Below, piece by piece: positions 43,247-53,987 of a DNA stretch of 64,000 nucleotides; the stretch's first letter is position 1; each line of letters starts with the position of its first letter. Under the pieces are notes generated by a model. It was not told the origin of the DNA. It worked only from the letters and a program-made list of their open reading frames with translations, and did no database searches. Origin of the DNA: Ophiura sarsii (lineage: Eukaryota; Echinodermata; Ophiuroidea; Amphilepidida; Ophiuridae); NCBI GenBank assembly GCA_035610835.1, contig CM069455.1:35917596-35981595 (forward strand), given 5' to 3'. Both the position numbers and the translations under genes were made by a program.

Positions 43247-44359
43247 TTTTGAATGGGGGAGTGTAGATGTCCCGATTGCCGGCAAGCACCCCCCCCCCCC
43301 CCCGACAAATGTTTTTTACAGACTCCACAAAAAAACTTGCCATTAACTTTGCACTGCCCCAGTAGAAACACGCTCATAGGACCGGGTAAGGGATCCCCTC
43401 CCCTTTGACTTTGGGTAAATTGCGCCTATTTGAAAAATCTAAGGGATTCACTTTTTCCCATCAAAATGGCAATTTGCCCCATGCCTGGTTTGATGATGGA
43501 CAATTTAGTATTAAAATGGCAAAATGGACCCAGGTTATATTACGATTTACGAGGCGAATATACTGAGCCGAATAGCATTGATGTGCCAGCCAGCCATGCA
43601 TTGCAAATTTGATGTGGCTGGCCCAACTAGGCCCAACACTATGGAATAACACACTCCATCCACTTTAAGATCCAACAACAGTATCATAACCTTCAAGCAT
43701 AATCTCAAGACTGAAATTACAAACTCTTTCAATTAACCCTTACCTCCTACCCACATTTTCCAAAGAGAAATGTTTATCAACGACAAAAAGCACGGACAAA
43801 AAGAGTGGCCACAACAAATCTTATGCAAGACCGGGGCTTGAACCCACAACCTCTTGGTTGAGAGATGAACACCCTACCAGTGCGCCACGGGGCAAAACAA
43901 TACTTTACTCGGCCAACTATGTAGCCTGGTGCCCAAGGACGTCCCCAGAGAAGGGGGGTGTGACACCCCCCATTAATCAAATCTGTCGGCAAAATCTGCC
44001 CTATTCATCAAATCTGTCTGTACAAACGAGCTTCCGTCAATACATTTTCGTCGATAACAATTCTGTAAAAAAAATTGTCGGTGGGGGGTGATTGCAGTAG
44101 CGTGCTCAAATGTGGGGGCCGAGGTGGCCGCTGATTGGCCATTTGTTGTTGACTGTGTTTGCTTTTTTGACTTTGCGATTTGTTAACTGTGCGAACATTC
44201 TTGACCGTGCGCTTATTTGTGACCGTGCAATTTTTTTTGATCCTACCGGCCATACTCATCACTCATGAGGTGACTGCCAAAAGAATTGGGGCTATCCTTT
44301 TACTATTGTAGGGGTGCTTGTCGGCAATCGGGACGTCTACACCCCACCCCCATTCAAAA
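43247..44359. mobile_element. 1.1-kb inverted-repeat element with poly-C arm
   Basis: TTTTGAATGGGGGAGTGTAG followed by ATGTCCCGATTGCCGGCAAG at the left pairs with the complement ending CCCCCATTCAAAA at the right. A C-run (43290-43303) follows the left arm. It contains the second copy of the local duplication and a SINE. Target duplication not determined. Confidence 0.75.
43796..43899 (-). mobile_element. tRNA-derived SINE, family 3
   Basis: On the minus strand the A-box TGGCGCACTGG (43877-43887) and B-box GGTTCAAGCCC (43834-43844) lie in a tRNA-like context (GCCCCGTGGCGCACTGG...). It could alternatively be a decayed tRNA gene. Confidence 0.65.
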
Positions 44360-45511
44360 GGGTCTGGGGACGCCCTTGCTGGGGCCATTATTTCATCGAA
44401 AAGTGCCACGCCAGCTCACAACAGACGGACTGCACCATGGCCATTTGTGGCACTGCGGGTGGTTAGGTGTAACAAAAAGTAGTTGGAATATGTCCTCCCC
44501 CACCCCATCCAAATTTGAGAGTCAAGACCCTAGTTTGTAATTGTTTGTTAATTTTGCAAACCACCAATTATAATTTTCATTATTGTTATTTAAACAATAA
44601 CCACAATCCACTAACTTGGTGATAATTTAAATTATATTGACTGTTCTACTGGTACTATCAACAAATATGCATCTCAGAATTGCTTCAGTGCGTAATGGCG
44701 TTCATGACTTGTATTACGCAAAACACGCAAATTGGTCGAGAATTGTTTGCTTCTATCGATTATGCTTGATAATTGGCCTCCTGGAAATCCCCACAATATG
44801 TAAGAGCAACAAATTAAAAAGTCCCATTTTATAAATTATAATTATGCTTTTAATACACTGTAGGCCACAAAAATAAGAGGTTTGTTTGATATAAAGTTGG
44901 ATGGATTGAGCATTCGAGCTATGAGTTTTAAAAAATATTTTCAAACTCATAGCGAGACCAATTTATTTGTGTATCAGTATCAGTATGCGAAAAAATCCAT
45001 CCAATTTTATCATTATTATGTGTTGAGAATCTTACTTGGCCAAGAAAAATTGGATTAATTTTTTTTTATCAATGCATAATGATGCCCAAACACGTCCGAC
45101 CCATACAAAACCGGTCATCAAACATGAGTTTAGCATTACATTTATAAGCGAGTGCTTACTGTGCTAAGATTAATCTTTGGCTAAAGTGGATACATCAGCG
45201 CATACTACTTACATGTAGTAGTTGCTGTAAATTCAGTCCTTAACATCTACGCGCCTGTTAGCATCGGACCGTGGAGTCAACTATTGAAAGTAAGCATCAT
45301 CTACTACATGTATAGCGGGAATTAGTTCTGAATCAAAGCTCTCCGTTTTCTGATTAAAATTAATCACACCTTTGCTTCAGATATCATGTTTAATATTCCA
45401 ATAATATGTATGCCATGCCTTAGTTTAATATACCAGTAAATTGCCCTATTCCCACTACGGTAAAGAAATGACCCATGCCGGCTAGTATAGGCTTGTTTCC
45501 GTAGCCAAGGG
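44360..45511. other. TTAA element interior, no gene seen
   Basis: It includes a short hairpin (ATGAGTTTTAAAAAATATTTTCAAACTCAT near 44920) and a piece near 45080 resembling the GGCC-family interior (CCCAAACACGTCCGACCC). Otherwise nothing recognised. Confidence 0.4.
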
Positions 45512-45675
45512 CAGGGTTCAAATTAACTGTTCAGGCATCGAAGGCAATTTGATGCCCCTTAATTTCTGGCTGTTTTTACTCCATTCAAAATTATATAATG
45601 GCCTTGGATACATTTGGTGCCCCTTTCAAATTGATTTAAATTGCCCGCCCTTTTCATTTCTTATTTTGAGGCCTG
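45512..45675. mobile_element. Short hAT-like MITE with empty-site relative
   Basis: An 8-bp duplication GCCAAGGG lies at 45504-45511 and 45676-45683. Termini are CAGGGTTCAAATTAA and TTATTTTGAGGCCTG. The related block at about 39893-39920 (GTAGCTAGGGCGATCCAAATTC) shows the uninterrupted site. Confidence 0.85.
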
Positions 45676-45683
45676 GCCAAGGG

Positions 45684-46475
45684 CGATTCAAATTCAAGTA
45701 AGTTTTTTCTTGGAAATTGAAATAGTTTGACTTGAGCCATGTAATTAACCCAGACATAGGCCCTAAATATTCTTTGAAATGTTCAAAACATAATAAATTA
45801 ATTAAAGCAAAAGTTATATAATGGCCTTGGATAAATAATACTTTAGAATACTACCGTTATTGTCTGTGGTCCGTCTGTAGCCTAAAAATGCTTGTTATTT
45901 CCTATTGGAGAACCGTACAACAGTATTAAAACAGCTCGGGACCGACCGATAACCGGCTATCAAGAGCAACGAAATCGCAAAATGTCCACAGAAACTTCCA
46001 AAGGTAATAAATCAGAGGTCAACAGTGTTCCGATATATATTTTTGAATAATTATTTCTTAAAAATCAAGATTTCTTTCCTTTTGACGATTGAAGCCAAAA
46101 TTGCGCTACAAAATGTAACAATTCGCTTTTATTTGAAAAAACACCAAAACAATTTAAGGCATTTACACTTACAAGTAGTATTTTTAGATCAATAGAACTT
46201 TTTTCTTAAAAAAACCACGTCGAAAGCCGTTTTAGACTGTATCCTGCATGGTAAATAACGCAAATCATATCTAGATAGAGGGCGTTTTTTTAAAAAATAG
46301 CCAGGGATAGCGATGGTTTAGGGATGGTATTTCAACATATTTCAACATTGTTTTAATCAAGTTTTGCTGTGTTTTTGTGAGTAGAAACAACATTAATGGC
46401 AATTTTTAATGTTCATCTTGAATACTGAAGTAAATTAATTTAAAAAATAAAAATGTCAACACCACTCAGTGTCCC
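45684..46475. other. Right end of the TTAA element
   Basis: AT-rich, no supported frame. It ends in the CAGTGTCCCT terminus. A short ATG frame near 45981 followed by GTAAT is too short to call. Confidence 0.4.
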
Positions 46476-46479
46476 TTTA

Positions 46480-46517
46480 ACATGCCACACTGTGCTTATT
46501 CCATCTTGCACGTGACA
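46480..46517 (+). repeat. 5' LTR, last part
   Basis: It continues the LTR beyond the TTAA element and ends in ...GTGACA (CA end), two bases before the primer-binding site. Confidence 0.6.
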
Positions 46518-46519
46518 AT

Positions 46520-46537
46520 TGGGGGCTCGTCCGGGAA
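46520..46537 (+). promoter_or_regulatory. tRNA-Pro-type primer-binding site
   Basis: TGGGGGCTCGTCCGGGAA matches 17 of 18 bases of the site complementary to the tRNA-Pro 3' end used by several retroelements. It lies just after an LTR-like CA end and about 300 bp before the gag ATG, as expected. Confidence 0.8.
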
Positions 46538-46859
46538 CTAAAGACAAAGGCTGTTGACGAGTTCATGTTCAATTAGAACAAAAGACTTCACAAACAAAAA
46601 ATCAAATATTTAAAAAAAAAAATCAAATCTGAATTTATTTGTTTTTGTATTGAAATTCATATATATATTGTTTTGTCAACTATTATACCCATGCAATTGG
46701 TACATTTATCATAAATCAACATTGTTTCATGGTTGCATTCTACTCTTAATGTTAAAAAACATTGTTTGGTTTTTATATATTTTGTATTTCAAATTGCGCT
46801 TTCCAACTGCTGCGTGTCTAATTACATCACACCAACATGGATCTGGAGAAATTAGCTAA

Positions 46860-48688
46860 GGCCAAAAAAAAAAATTGTTTGTTTGTCCATAGAGGGTCCG
46901 AAAAAAGGTAGGGTCGGTAGGTCGGATTTTTAAAAAATAAATAAATAAATTGTATTTGGGAATATAAATTCGGCATAAATACTGTTAATTAAAGTCGTCC
47001 AAAACACAAAACACATCACTTTGATAGTATTGAACTCTTTTTCATGAGTTTGTTAGAATTGTACTTTAATAATACTTACAACTGTTCAACTAAGGGGAGA
47101 CGTCAAAACTCGACCGCCCGTTGACTGCCGGTTACGGGCGGTTCCGCCCGGTTCTTTCAGGTCAAATGTTTTACTGGTATATGAATATTCGCGCATGCAA
47201 CACTGAACAACCGCCGGTTGACTTAATGCTGTAATCTGACCAATTTACACTATCAATCTGTTACTTTGCGGTCATAATAGCTCTCTCTATAATCGTTCTA
47301 TAAAAAAACAACATTCATAGACTTTCGGTATTGATTTTAAAAAGTTAATTGAGCTATAAACAGATTGAAAAAGCCAACCCCAGCGAAAATCAATAGCTGT
47401 ATTGTACTGGTTGTCAAATGAGACTTTTAAGTCTTAAAAGAGCCCATTACTAACATGTGTGACGAGGCACTTTCAACCGGTCGTGTTCACCAGAGTGTTA
47501 CTATTTGACCTCATTATGTGTGTATATTATAACAGACGACACGTTTTGTGAGAACCGAACGGAACCGGCCGTAACCGGCGGTTGCCGGGCGGTCGAGTTT
47601 TGACGTGATCCCTAACTACATGAACATGTTGTCGGTCGCCGCCATTTATTATGATTGTAAATTTGCAGAAAGGGAAACAACGTAGTGTTGAAGTTATGTT
47701 AGAAATATATACGAGAAAGTAGTGCTGTTATTGATACAAAATTTTGTATTGATATGTTTGTCGTAAAAGAAAAATTCGACATGTCGATATATTATCGATA
47801 AAATATAATTGGTTTCCGAATTCTGCAACTATCGTCACCAATCAAAAACGTCAGATAAAACCTGGTCAGATCGGGAACGGGGGAAATATTCATATCAATG
47901 ATGTACCCCAACAATAAATAACTTGGCCGAAAAAGTCATTTAAAAACGTTAAATGAAGACTAAATTGAACAAATTCCGAGCTAGCTGGCCGATACGGTCG
48001 CCATATTTTAATTGATAAAAATCGCCCTTTACGCATGCGTGCGACACATCGTGCTTCGGCTTTATTCGATTTCTCCTTCGGCCTCTTCCGAAACCTGATA
48101 CGAATGACGTATTGCTACGAACATTATCCTTACGCATGAGTGTGGCAATTTGTCCCATCACACATTTTACTTCAATTTTCCGGAACGGTACGAGTGACGT
48201 AATGCCAATAACATGTGCTCGCAACTCATCTCGAAAGGCACAGTTCCACAGATGTGGATTAAACCTCTGATTGACCAACTGCGCTCTCTGAAAATCATGG
48301 TTGTTTTTTTATGATTATTTATAAATACCAATATACGACTGTCATTCCCGATGGCGTTGTTATTCAGTATGAATTATTTTGATACTTGCAGGATTTGTCA
48401 GGCTTTCACCTAGGAATGATGCACGGTACGGCCATGCCATCGTCAATATACATTGCATCGCAATTTGTAATGAATTGTAAGTGAATGGGGACTGTGCATT
48501 GGGGATGGTGTTTATAAAGACCAGATTTATTATAGCGTACGAAATCAGGAATAAAACGGTCCGTTTGGCCATTTAAATTGCTCAAAAATTTGTTTTAAAA
48601 AAATAAAAAATAAAAAATAAATAAAACGGTCGGCACCAAGGTACACGGTCGGTCGGACGTGGACAAACAAACAAAAACAATTTGGGCC
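46860..48688. mobile_element. PIF/Harbinger-like element in gag, GGCC family
   Basis: A TAA duplication lies at 46857-46859 and 48689-48691. Termini are GGCC followed by an A-tract and TTGTTTGTTTGTCC, with complement at the right. 1829 bp with a nested element at 47094-47612. A 109-codon minus-strand frame (47949-48278) has no recognised domain. Relatives: 57877-59314 and 61824-62143. Confidence 0.8.
47094..47612. mobile_element. TAA-flanked element rich in CGGTT palindromes
   Basis: TAA at 47091-47093 and 47613-47615. Left GGGGAGACGTCAAAACTCGA pairs with right TCGAGTTTTGACGTGATCCC. Subterminal CCGCCCG, GCCGGTTACGGGCGG and related palindromes follow. PIF/Harbinger-like by target size. Confidence 0.75.
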
Positions 48689-49850
48689 TAATCTAGGCAA
48701 ACAGCTTGGTCATACTGGGGATAAGTTGCAACAGGGATATGGATGAAAGGGCTAGGCAAAGGGAGGACGTTAGGGAACGCTTGGCGTATGAAAAAGAACT
48801 TGTTGAAATGCAGTTGAAATTGGAATCCATGAAAAAAGAATCCGCTGCTGAAGGTCATACTGAGCAAATACGTTCTCGTGCTCCTGCCCCTCGGCTTCCC
48901 GAATTTAAAGAAGGTACAGATGATATGGATGCATATTTACAGCGATTTGAACGTTTACGCTGATGCACAGGGTTGGAAAAAGAGAGATTGGGCTGTAAAC
49001 CTTAGTGCTCTTATACAGGGCAAAGGTGTAAGCACTTACAATAGGCTTTCACCCACAGATGCAAATAATTATGACATCCTAAAGCCTGAACTGCTAAAGG
49101 CATATCATCTTACTAAAGATGGTTTCAGAGAGAAAATGAGATCAGCAAAACCTGAATCAAATGAAAGTGCCAATCAATTCCTTGCCCGAATTAGTGATTA
49201 TTTGGATAGGTGGATTGATTTGTCTGAATCTCAGAAGAATTTTAAAGGCATTGTTGATTTGCTATTAAGGGAACAGTTTATAACTTCATGTAGTAAAGAC
49301 ATGGCTATTTTTATCAAAGAAAGACATCCTAAAGTTGTTAAAGAAATGGCAGTTATTGCGTCACAATACATTGATGCTAGAGGTGGTTGGGGATTGGGTT
49401 CCACAAATAAAACTAGTCACCATAAAGGTCAACCTGGTAAAAAACACTTACACAGTCCTAATCCTAGTCACCATGTAAACAATAGTAAAGTGTCTACAAC
49501 AGACACCCCAGTGCGTAAGTGTTTTATATGTGATAAAGTAGGGCATATAGCTAGGCATTGTAGAAATCGTTCAAAGATTCTCAAGGCAGCTGGTTTAGAG
49601 GTGAATGACGAGACTGAACAGAAGGAAGAAACAAGAGACCATGGTCAGGATAATCGTAAGCATAGGTATACAGGTAAACAAAAAGGTGGTTCAAATGTTA
49701 AACCTGTATGTTCTGCATGTACGTGTGAAGATTGCCTCAACAAAGACATAGGTGGTAACTGTATGATACTAGATAAGGATTGTCAAGGTGATAATTCTGA
49801 GGAAGGTTTTCTTTGCTTGTAGTTCACGTAGTGTTCACAGAATGCCAGTT

Positions 49851-51208
49851 TCCAAAGGTCTTGTGAATTGTCATCTTGTTAATGTCTTATACGGGATAGT
49901 GGATGCAGTAGTGTTGTTGTACGGAGAAATCTAGTGTCATCTAGTCAGTTTACGGGTGAATTGAAGACTTGTGTCCTCATAGATGGAACAGTGAGGCGGG
50001 TACCCATCGCAGTCATCAATGTAGACACACCGTATTTTGTAGGCGAGGTCACTGCACTATGCATGAATAATCCTGTATACGACTTGATTATTGGGAATAT
50101 AGAAGAGGTTCGAGATCCTTCTAACCCCAATTTGAATTGGAGGGATAATCGTGGTGTCCAACATCCAGATGTAATTGGAGCTGTAGAGACGAGACATCAG
50201 AAGTTAGCTAAAGAGAAGGAGCTGAAAGAACTTAGAGTACCAAAGGCAATGAAGGAAATTGTTACCGCAGATATTCTTCGCAAGGCGCAAGAAGGTGACA
50301 GTCCTCTGGATAAGTTCAGAGAGTTGGCCCTTTCTGGTGAAAGTAAAGTAACTAGAAATGGTGGTTGTTCTAAGTTCTATCTGCAGAAAGGTATTCTGTT
50401 CCGAGAATTTCAGTCCCCACGTGTTAACTTTGGTGAGAAACTTACGCAGGTTGTAGTCCCTGTGCAGTTCCGTACACAAGTGATGAAGTTGGCACATGAG
50501 TCTATCTTGGGAGGTCACCAAGGCATCCAGAAAACAACAGATAAAGTAACCAGTAACTTCTTCTGGCCAGGTGTATCAGCTGATATTACGCGGTACTGCA
50601 GATCGTGTGATATTTGCCAACGTAGGACACTACCGAGAGGACGAGTAAGCAAAGTACCACTTGGAAGCATGCCTGTTATTGAAACTCCATTTCAGCGTGT
50701 AGCTATTGACTTGATTGGTCCTATCCATTCCTGCACAGAGAGTAGGAAGAGATATATACTTACCATTGTAGACTATGCCACACGCTATCCAGAGGCTGTT
50801 CCTCTACGCAACATTGATACCAAATCCGTAGCAGAAGCTCTTTTAGATGTTTATTCCAGAGTAGGATTCCCACGGGAAGTCTTATCGGACAACGGTTCGC
50901 AGTTCACATCAGACGTCATGAGGGAAGTAAGCAGACTTCTTTCCATCAAGCAACTAACTACAACCCCATATCATCCTGCATGCAATGGTATAGTAGAACG
51001 TTTCAATGGAACCATGAAATTGATGCTGAAGAAACTGTGTGAAGAGCGTCCTCAAGATTGGGATAGATATGTGAATGCGCTGCTCTTTGCGTATCGAGAA
51101 ACACCACAAGCTAGCACTGGCTTTTCTCCATTTGAGCTACTTTATGGAAGATCAGTACGGGGTCCACTTGCTATATTAAAGGAGCTTTGGACAGATGAGG
51201 TGGAATGA
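49851..51208 (+). pseudogene. Protease-integrase region of Gmr1-like element
   Basis: The retropepsin catalytic DSG is at 49895-49903 (RDSGCSSVVVRRNLV). The preceding protease residues are in another frame, so the protease is broken. From 49934 an open frame of 424 residues runs to TGA. Residues 1-60 finish the protease (YDLIIGNI flap end). The integrase zinc-binding domain has H188, H195, C225 and C228. The integrase core has D259 (AIDLIGP), D319 (LSDNGSQF) and E355 (NGIVERFNG), with 35 residues between the last two, the DD35E spacing. The integrase would insert element DNA into the genome. No reverse transcriptase or RNase H lies between protease and integrase or after the stop. The direct protease-integrase order is the hallmark of Gmr1-type elements. 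Confidence 0.85.
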
Positions 51209-51490
51209 TTGGCGGAGAGGTGATAGATTAGTTTCCCCCATACCGGTTCACACATGAATCATGTGATAGGCGGAGATGTGATAGAGTAGTTTCCCCTATA
51301 CTGGTTAATACATGATTGATGACAGGTCTCATTTTTTGTTTCCCAAGTGTAGCACCAGATGATAAAAAGGTAACATTGGATGTTGAAAAGTGTGTAATGC
51401 ACCAATTTGATATTTGTAGTGCTTTCTGTGCAATGACTTCTTAAAAAGGACACTTTACATCTTCAAGAAATGATACATATGTACAACCTG
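51209..51490 (+). repeat. Flank with short direct repeat
   Basis: About 60 bp (GGCGGAGAGGTGATAGATTAGTTTCCCC...) is repeated twice near 51213 and 51270. It does not encode reverse transcriptase. Confidence 0.6.
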
Positions 51491-51519
51491 TGTGTTAGTT
51501 CCCCGTTTAAATGAGAAAG

Positions 51520-51720
<201 letters not shown>

Positions 51721-51759
51721 CATTATATATGCTTAGGTAAACTATGGGCTTACAACCAT

Positions 51760-51970
51760 TTCGTTTCGTTTTGTTTCGTTTCGTTTCGTTTCGTTTCGTT
51801 TCGTTTCATTTCATTTCATTTCATTTCATTTTAATTTAATTTAATTTAATTTAATTTAATTTAATTTTTTTTAATTTAATTTAATTTTATTTAATTTTAT
51901 ATAATTTTATTTTATTTTATTTTATTTTATTTTATTTTATTTTATTTTATTTTATTTTATTTTATCTATT
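51760..51970. repeat. Pentanucleotide microsatellites in series
   Basis: (TTTCG)n changes to (TTTCA)n, then (TTTAA)n, then (TTTTA)n: a stepwise series of single-base changes in one continuous array. Confidence 0.95.
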
Positions 51971-52201
51971 TATTTCTTTTTTTCCATTCTTTTCATTTTT
52001 CATTCATCTATTTTCTAAATCGTCCAAAGATTCAGCAAAGTGCGGTAGCGCTTGGGTAGCTTTGCTGACTACTCCCACGGAAATGGCCGCACTGTTTAAA
52101 GTATCATATACTACGAAAGAATCCCACACATCCATTAACATACACCCACACTTCTGATTCACGGACACGTTGCTCCTCAGCATTTTGTGCATCCATGTTT
52201 A

Positions 52202-52368
52202 TAGGTCAATAAATGCGTATGTGTTGTTTCGAGAGAAATTAGACAAATCAATACACGCGCGCTGATGTTGATGTGTGAATAATGCTATTGTGAGCATATC
52301 AACATTTGCGCAAGTGCATTGATTTTTCTAATTTTTCGAGAAACAAAACATACGCATGCATTGACCTA
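52202..52368. mobile_element. 167-bp palindromic MITE
   Basis: TAGGTCAATAAATGCGTATG and CATACGCATGCATTGACCTA pair at the ends, and the arms continue through the TTTCGAGA region. No target duplication is assigned. Confidence 0.7.
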
Positions 52369-53770
52369 ATTCATACACGACACTATACAAATAAAAATTG
52401 ACATTATAAGCATAATTTTGATCTATGTAAAACGACTAAAAACACTTTAACAAGTTTGCTAACACCCGCAGTAAAAATCGGCGAACCCGCGTATCTTGAA
52501 CAACGAATCAAAACAAAACGCGCACTGCGTGATTTGAACGGCGCACACGCGAAGTGCAGTGGACACTTTCAATGCACTCCGCGTATTTGTAATTCCTGGT
52601 TCCTGATTGGTTCAACACTACATAGAGTGTTATGAATACTAGTTAAGGGGACTCTTGTGGGTCATAGATGCCTAGAGTCTCTCTCTAAACGATGTTATAA
52701 AGCGACGAGGAACCCTTGTGAAAGATTATTTCCTGTTACGATGAACCAAGATAAATCCATAGATGGATTGAGTTAACGGATGTGGAATGTCCAAAGAATA
52801 TTAAGGAAACTGTCTATACATTCAAACCCTTCTACATGTAATGTTTGTTATTCCCGCCTGTGAATATTGATTAACCCAACTTCCATCGTTGGTGACTGAT
52901 AATACATCTACTGTAGTTGGACGCCATCACGACATTGATGTGATGTGCGTGATAATTATGATTGTTGGTATTTGACATTTTCCAGTTAGTCTTGGTACAT
53001 ATTCTCTTTCATACATATTGTATATGGAAATGAAAAGCATTACGGTTTCATTACGGTTCCATCATCCCCTCCTACACCATTTATCTGATTTATTTCACAC
53101 CACTGTGTCTTGCTACCATTTCCACTGCTCAAGGCGCTTGGGAAGTCTGTTTCGGCCGGCGTACTTCAAGTGTTGTGTATGGGACTTTTTATTTTGGTTT
53201 TATGTTGTTGATACAAGTGTTAAATGATAGAAAATGCTAACCCTGCTAATTTTTAGCATATTCAGTTTTAATTATTTTTCGATCAAATAATTGTAACATT
53301 TCATCAAATCTATTTATTAAAATATTAAAATAATTAATTACACATCATAAATCTTCAAAATTTCAAGGTCAACGTAATTTCTTATGTATTTCTTTATTTT
53401 TCTCACCCGGCTATTTTTAAGCCATTGATCTTTAAAAATCAATTCACCAAAATGGCTCAAAATGTGTCTAAATTCATGCTCTTCCATAAATGGACAACTA
53501 TTTTTATCCCAAATGTCAATTTATTTATTTTCTGCCAATTTCGATATATTTTAATACGTGTTGCACGATATCTCAAAACTATAAAACACGCAAACTTGCA
53601 ATATTGGAACGAACCATAGATCGTATGAACAAACGTAACCCAAAAACGAAAGGTCACATAACCATGGGATTTGGACCAAATGTTAAGCACACAAGGGGCT
53701 ATGAAAGCATGGAAACCATCTATTTTCAAATTTGAATTACGATGCAAAATTACCTGATTGATCGGTTCAC
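52369..53770. other. Intergenic, no gene seen
   Basis: It includes a stretch near 52590-52660 similar to 5440-5500. 53080-53170 is less AT-rich but has no supported frame. Confidence 0.4.
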
Positions 53771-53771
53771 T

Positions 53772-53932
53772 GTTGCCATGGCAACAGTATAAAAATCCGG
53801 ATCCATGGTTTCATGCGCACTATACCGGTACATAATTTACCCAAGTATGGTGTATATGCAACATTTCGTTTTCTTGTTGCATTTGTTCCCCTGTTTAGCA
53901 AATCAGAGCACTTGCATGGTTACCATGGCAAC
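53772..53932. promoter_or_regulatory. Two X-box-like palindromes
   Basis: GTTGCCATGGCAAC at 53772-53785 and GTTACCATGGCAAC at 53919-53932 both fit the RFX X-box pattern. No gene start is visible nearby, so function is unproven. Confidence 0.3.
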
Positions 53933-53987
53933 CAGATCAAAATAACACGCATTTCCTGAAACGTCTTGACCCAAGCTTTAATTTGAT

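Larger units (their letters stand above)
42620..43585 (+). repeat. Direct duplication interrupted by SINEs
   Basis: 42620-42845 (TTGCACTGCCCCAGTAGAAAC through GGCGAATAGCATTG) recurs at 43350-43585 with small indels. A SINE begins exactly where the first copy ends, so it inserted after or at the duplication breakpoint. Confidence 0.85.
37123..46475. mobile_element. 9.35-kb TTAA-flanked element inside the LTR
   Basis: The left end TTAA/AGGGACACTAAGAG and right end CTCAGTGTCCCT/TTAA match. The sequences outside the two TTAA sites together read as one LTR followed by a primer-binding site, which supports a single insertion. TTAA plus 5'-AG is the Kolobok pattern. Much of the length comes from later insertions listed separately. 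A small basic frame at 37483 may be a transposase remnant. Confidence 0.65.
46837..49822 (+). pseudogene. gag of Gmr1-like element, interrupted and frameshifted
   Basis: The structural polyprotein starts at ATG 46837 (MDLEKLA), is cut by the element at 46860-48688, and continues from 48693. Frame changes occur near 48725-48735 and 48955-48965, each +1. A coiled, charged segment (DERARQREDVRERLAYEKEL) is followed by PRLPEFKEG and a capsid/SCAN-like helical region about 49100-49380 (SANQFLARISDYLDRW...). A CCHC zinc knuckle (CFICDKVGHIARHC) lies at 49520-49561. It ends at TAG 49820-49822. The vertebrate SCAN domain is known to derive from Gmr1-type gag, and the resemblance here fits that. The copy cannot make a complete protein. 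Confidence 0.8.
36742..51208 (+). mobile_element. Gmr1-like LTR retroelement, multiply interrupted
   Basis: The parts in order are: LTR 36742-37118, resuming 46480-46517; tRNA-Pro-type primer site 46520-46537; gag from 46837, interrupted by 46860-48688, to 49822; protease and integrase to 51208. The LTR is split by the TTAA element 37123-46475. The integrase follows the protease directly, the order known for Gmr1-type Ty3/gypsy elements. In those elements the reverse transcriptase comes last; here it and the 3' LTR are absent, so the copy is 3'-truncated. Several frameshifts confirm that it is a relic. Confidence 0.75.

Noticed and set aside
45981..46010. Possible first exon (MSTETSK then GTAAT)
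   Set aside because: Too short, no downstream exon, inside the TTAA element.
52004..52195. Minus-strand frames near 52.1 kb (one starting MDAQNAEEQRVRE)
   Set aside because: Two short overlapping frames, no domain, next to microsatellites; possible decayed exon but not supportable.
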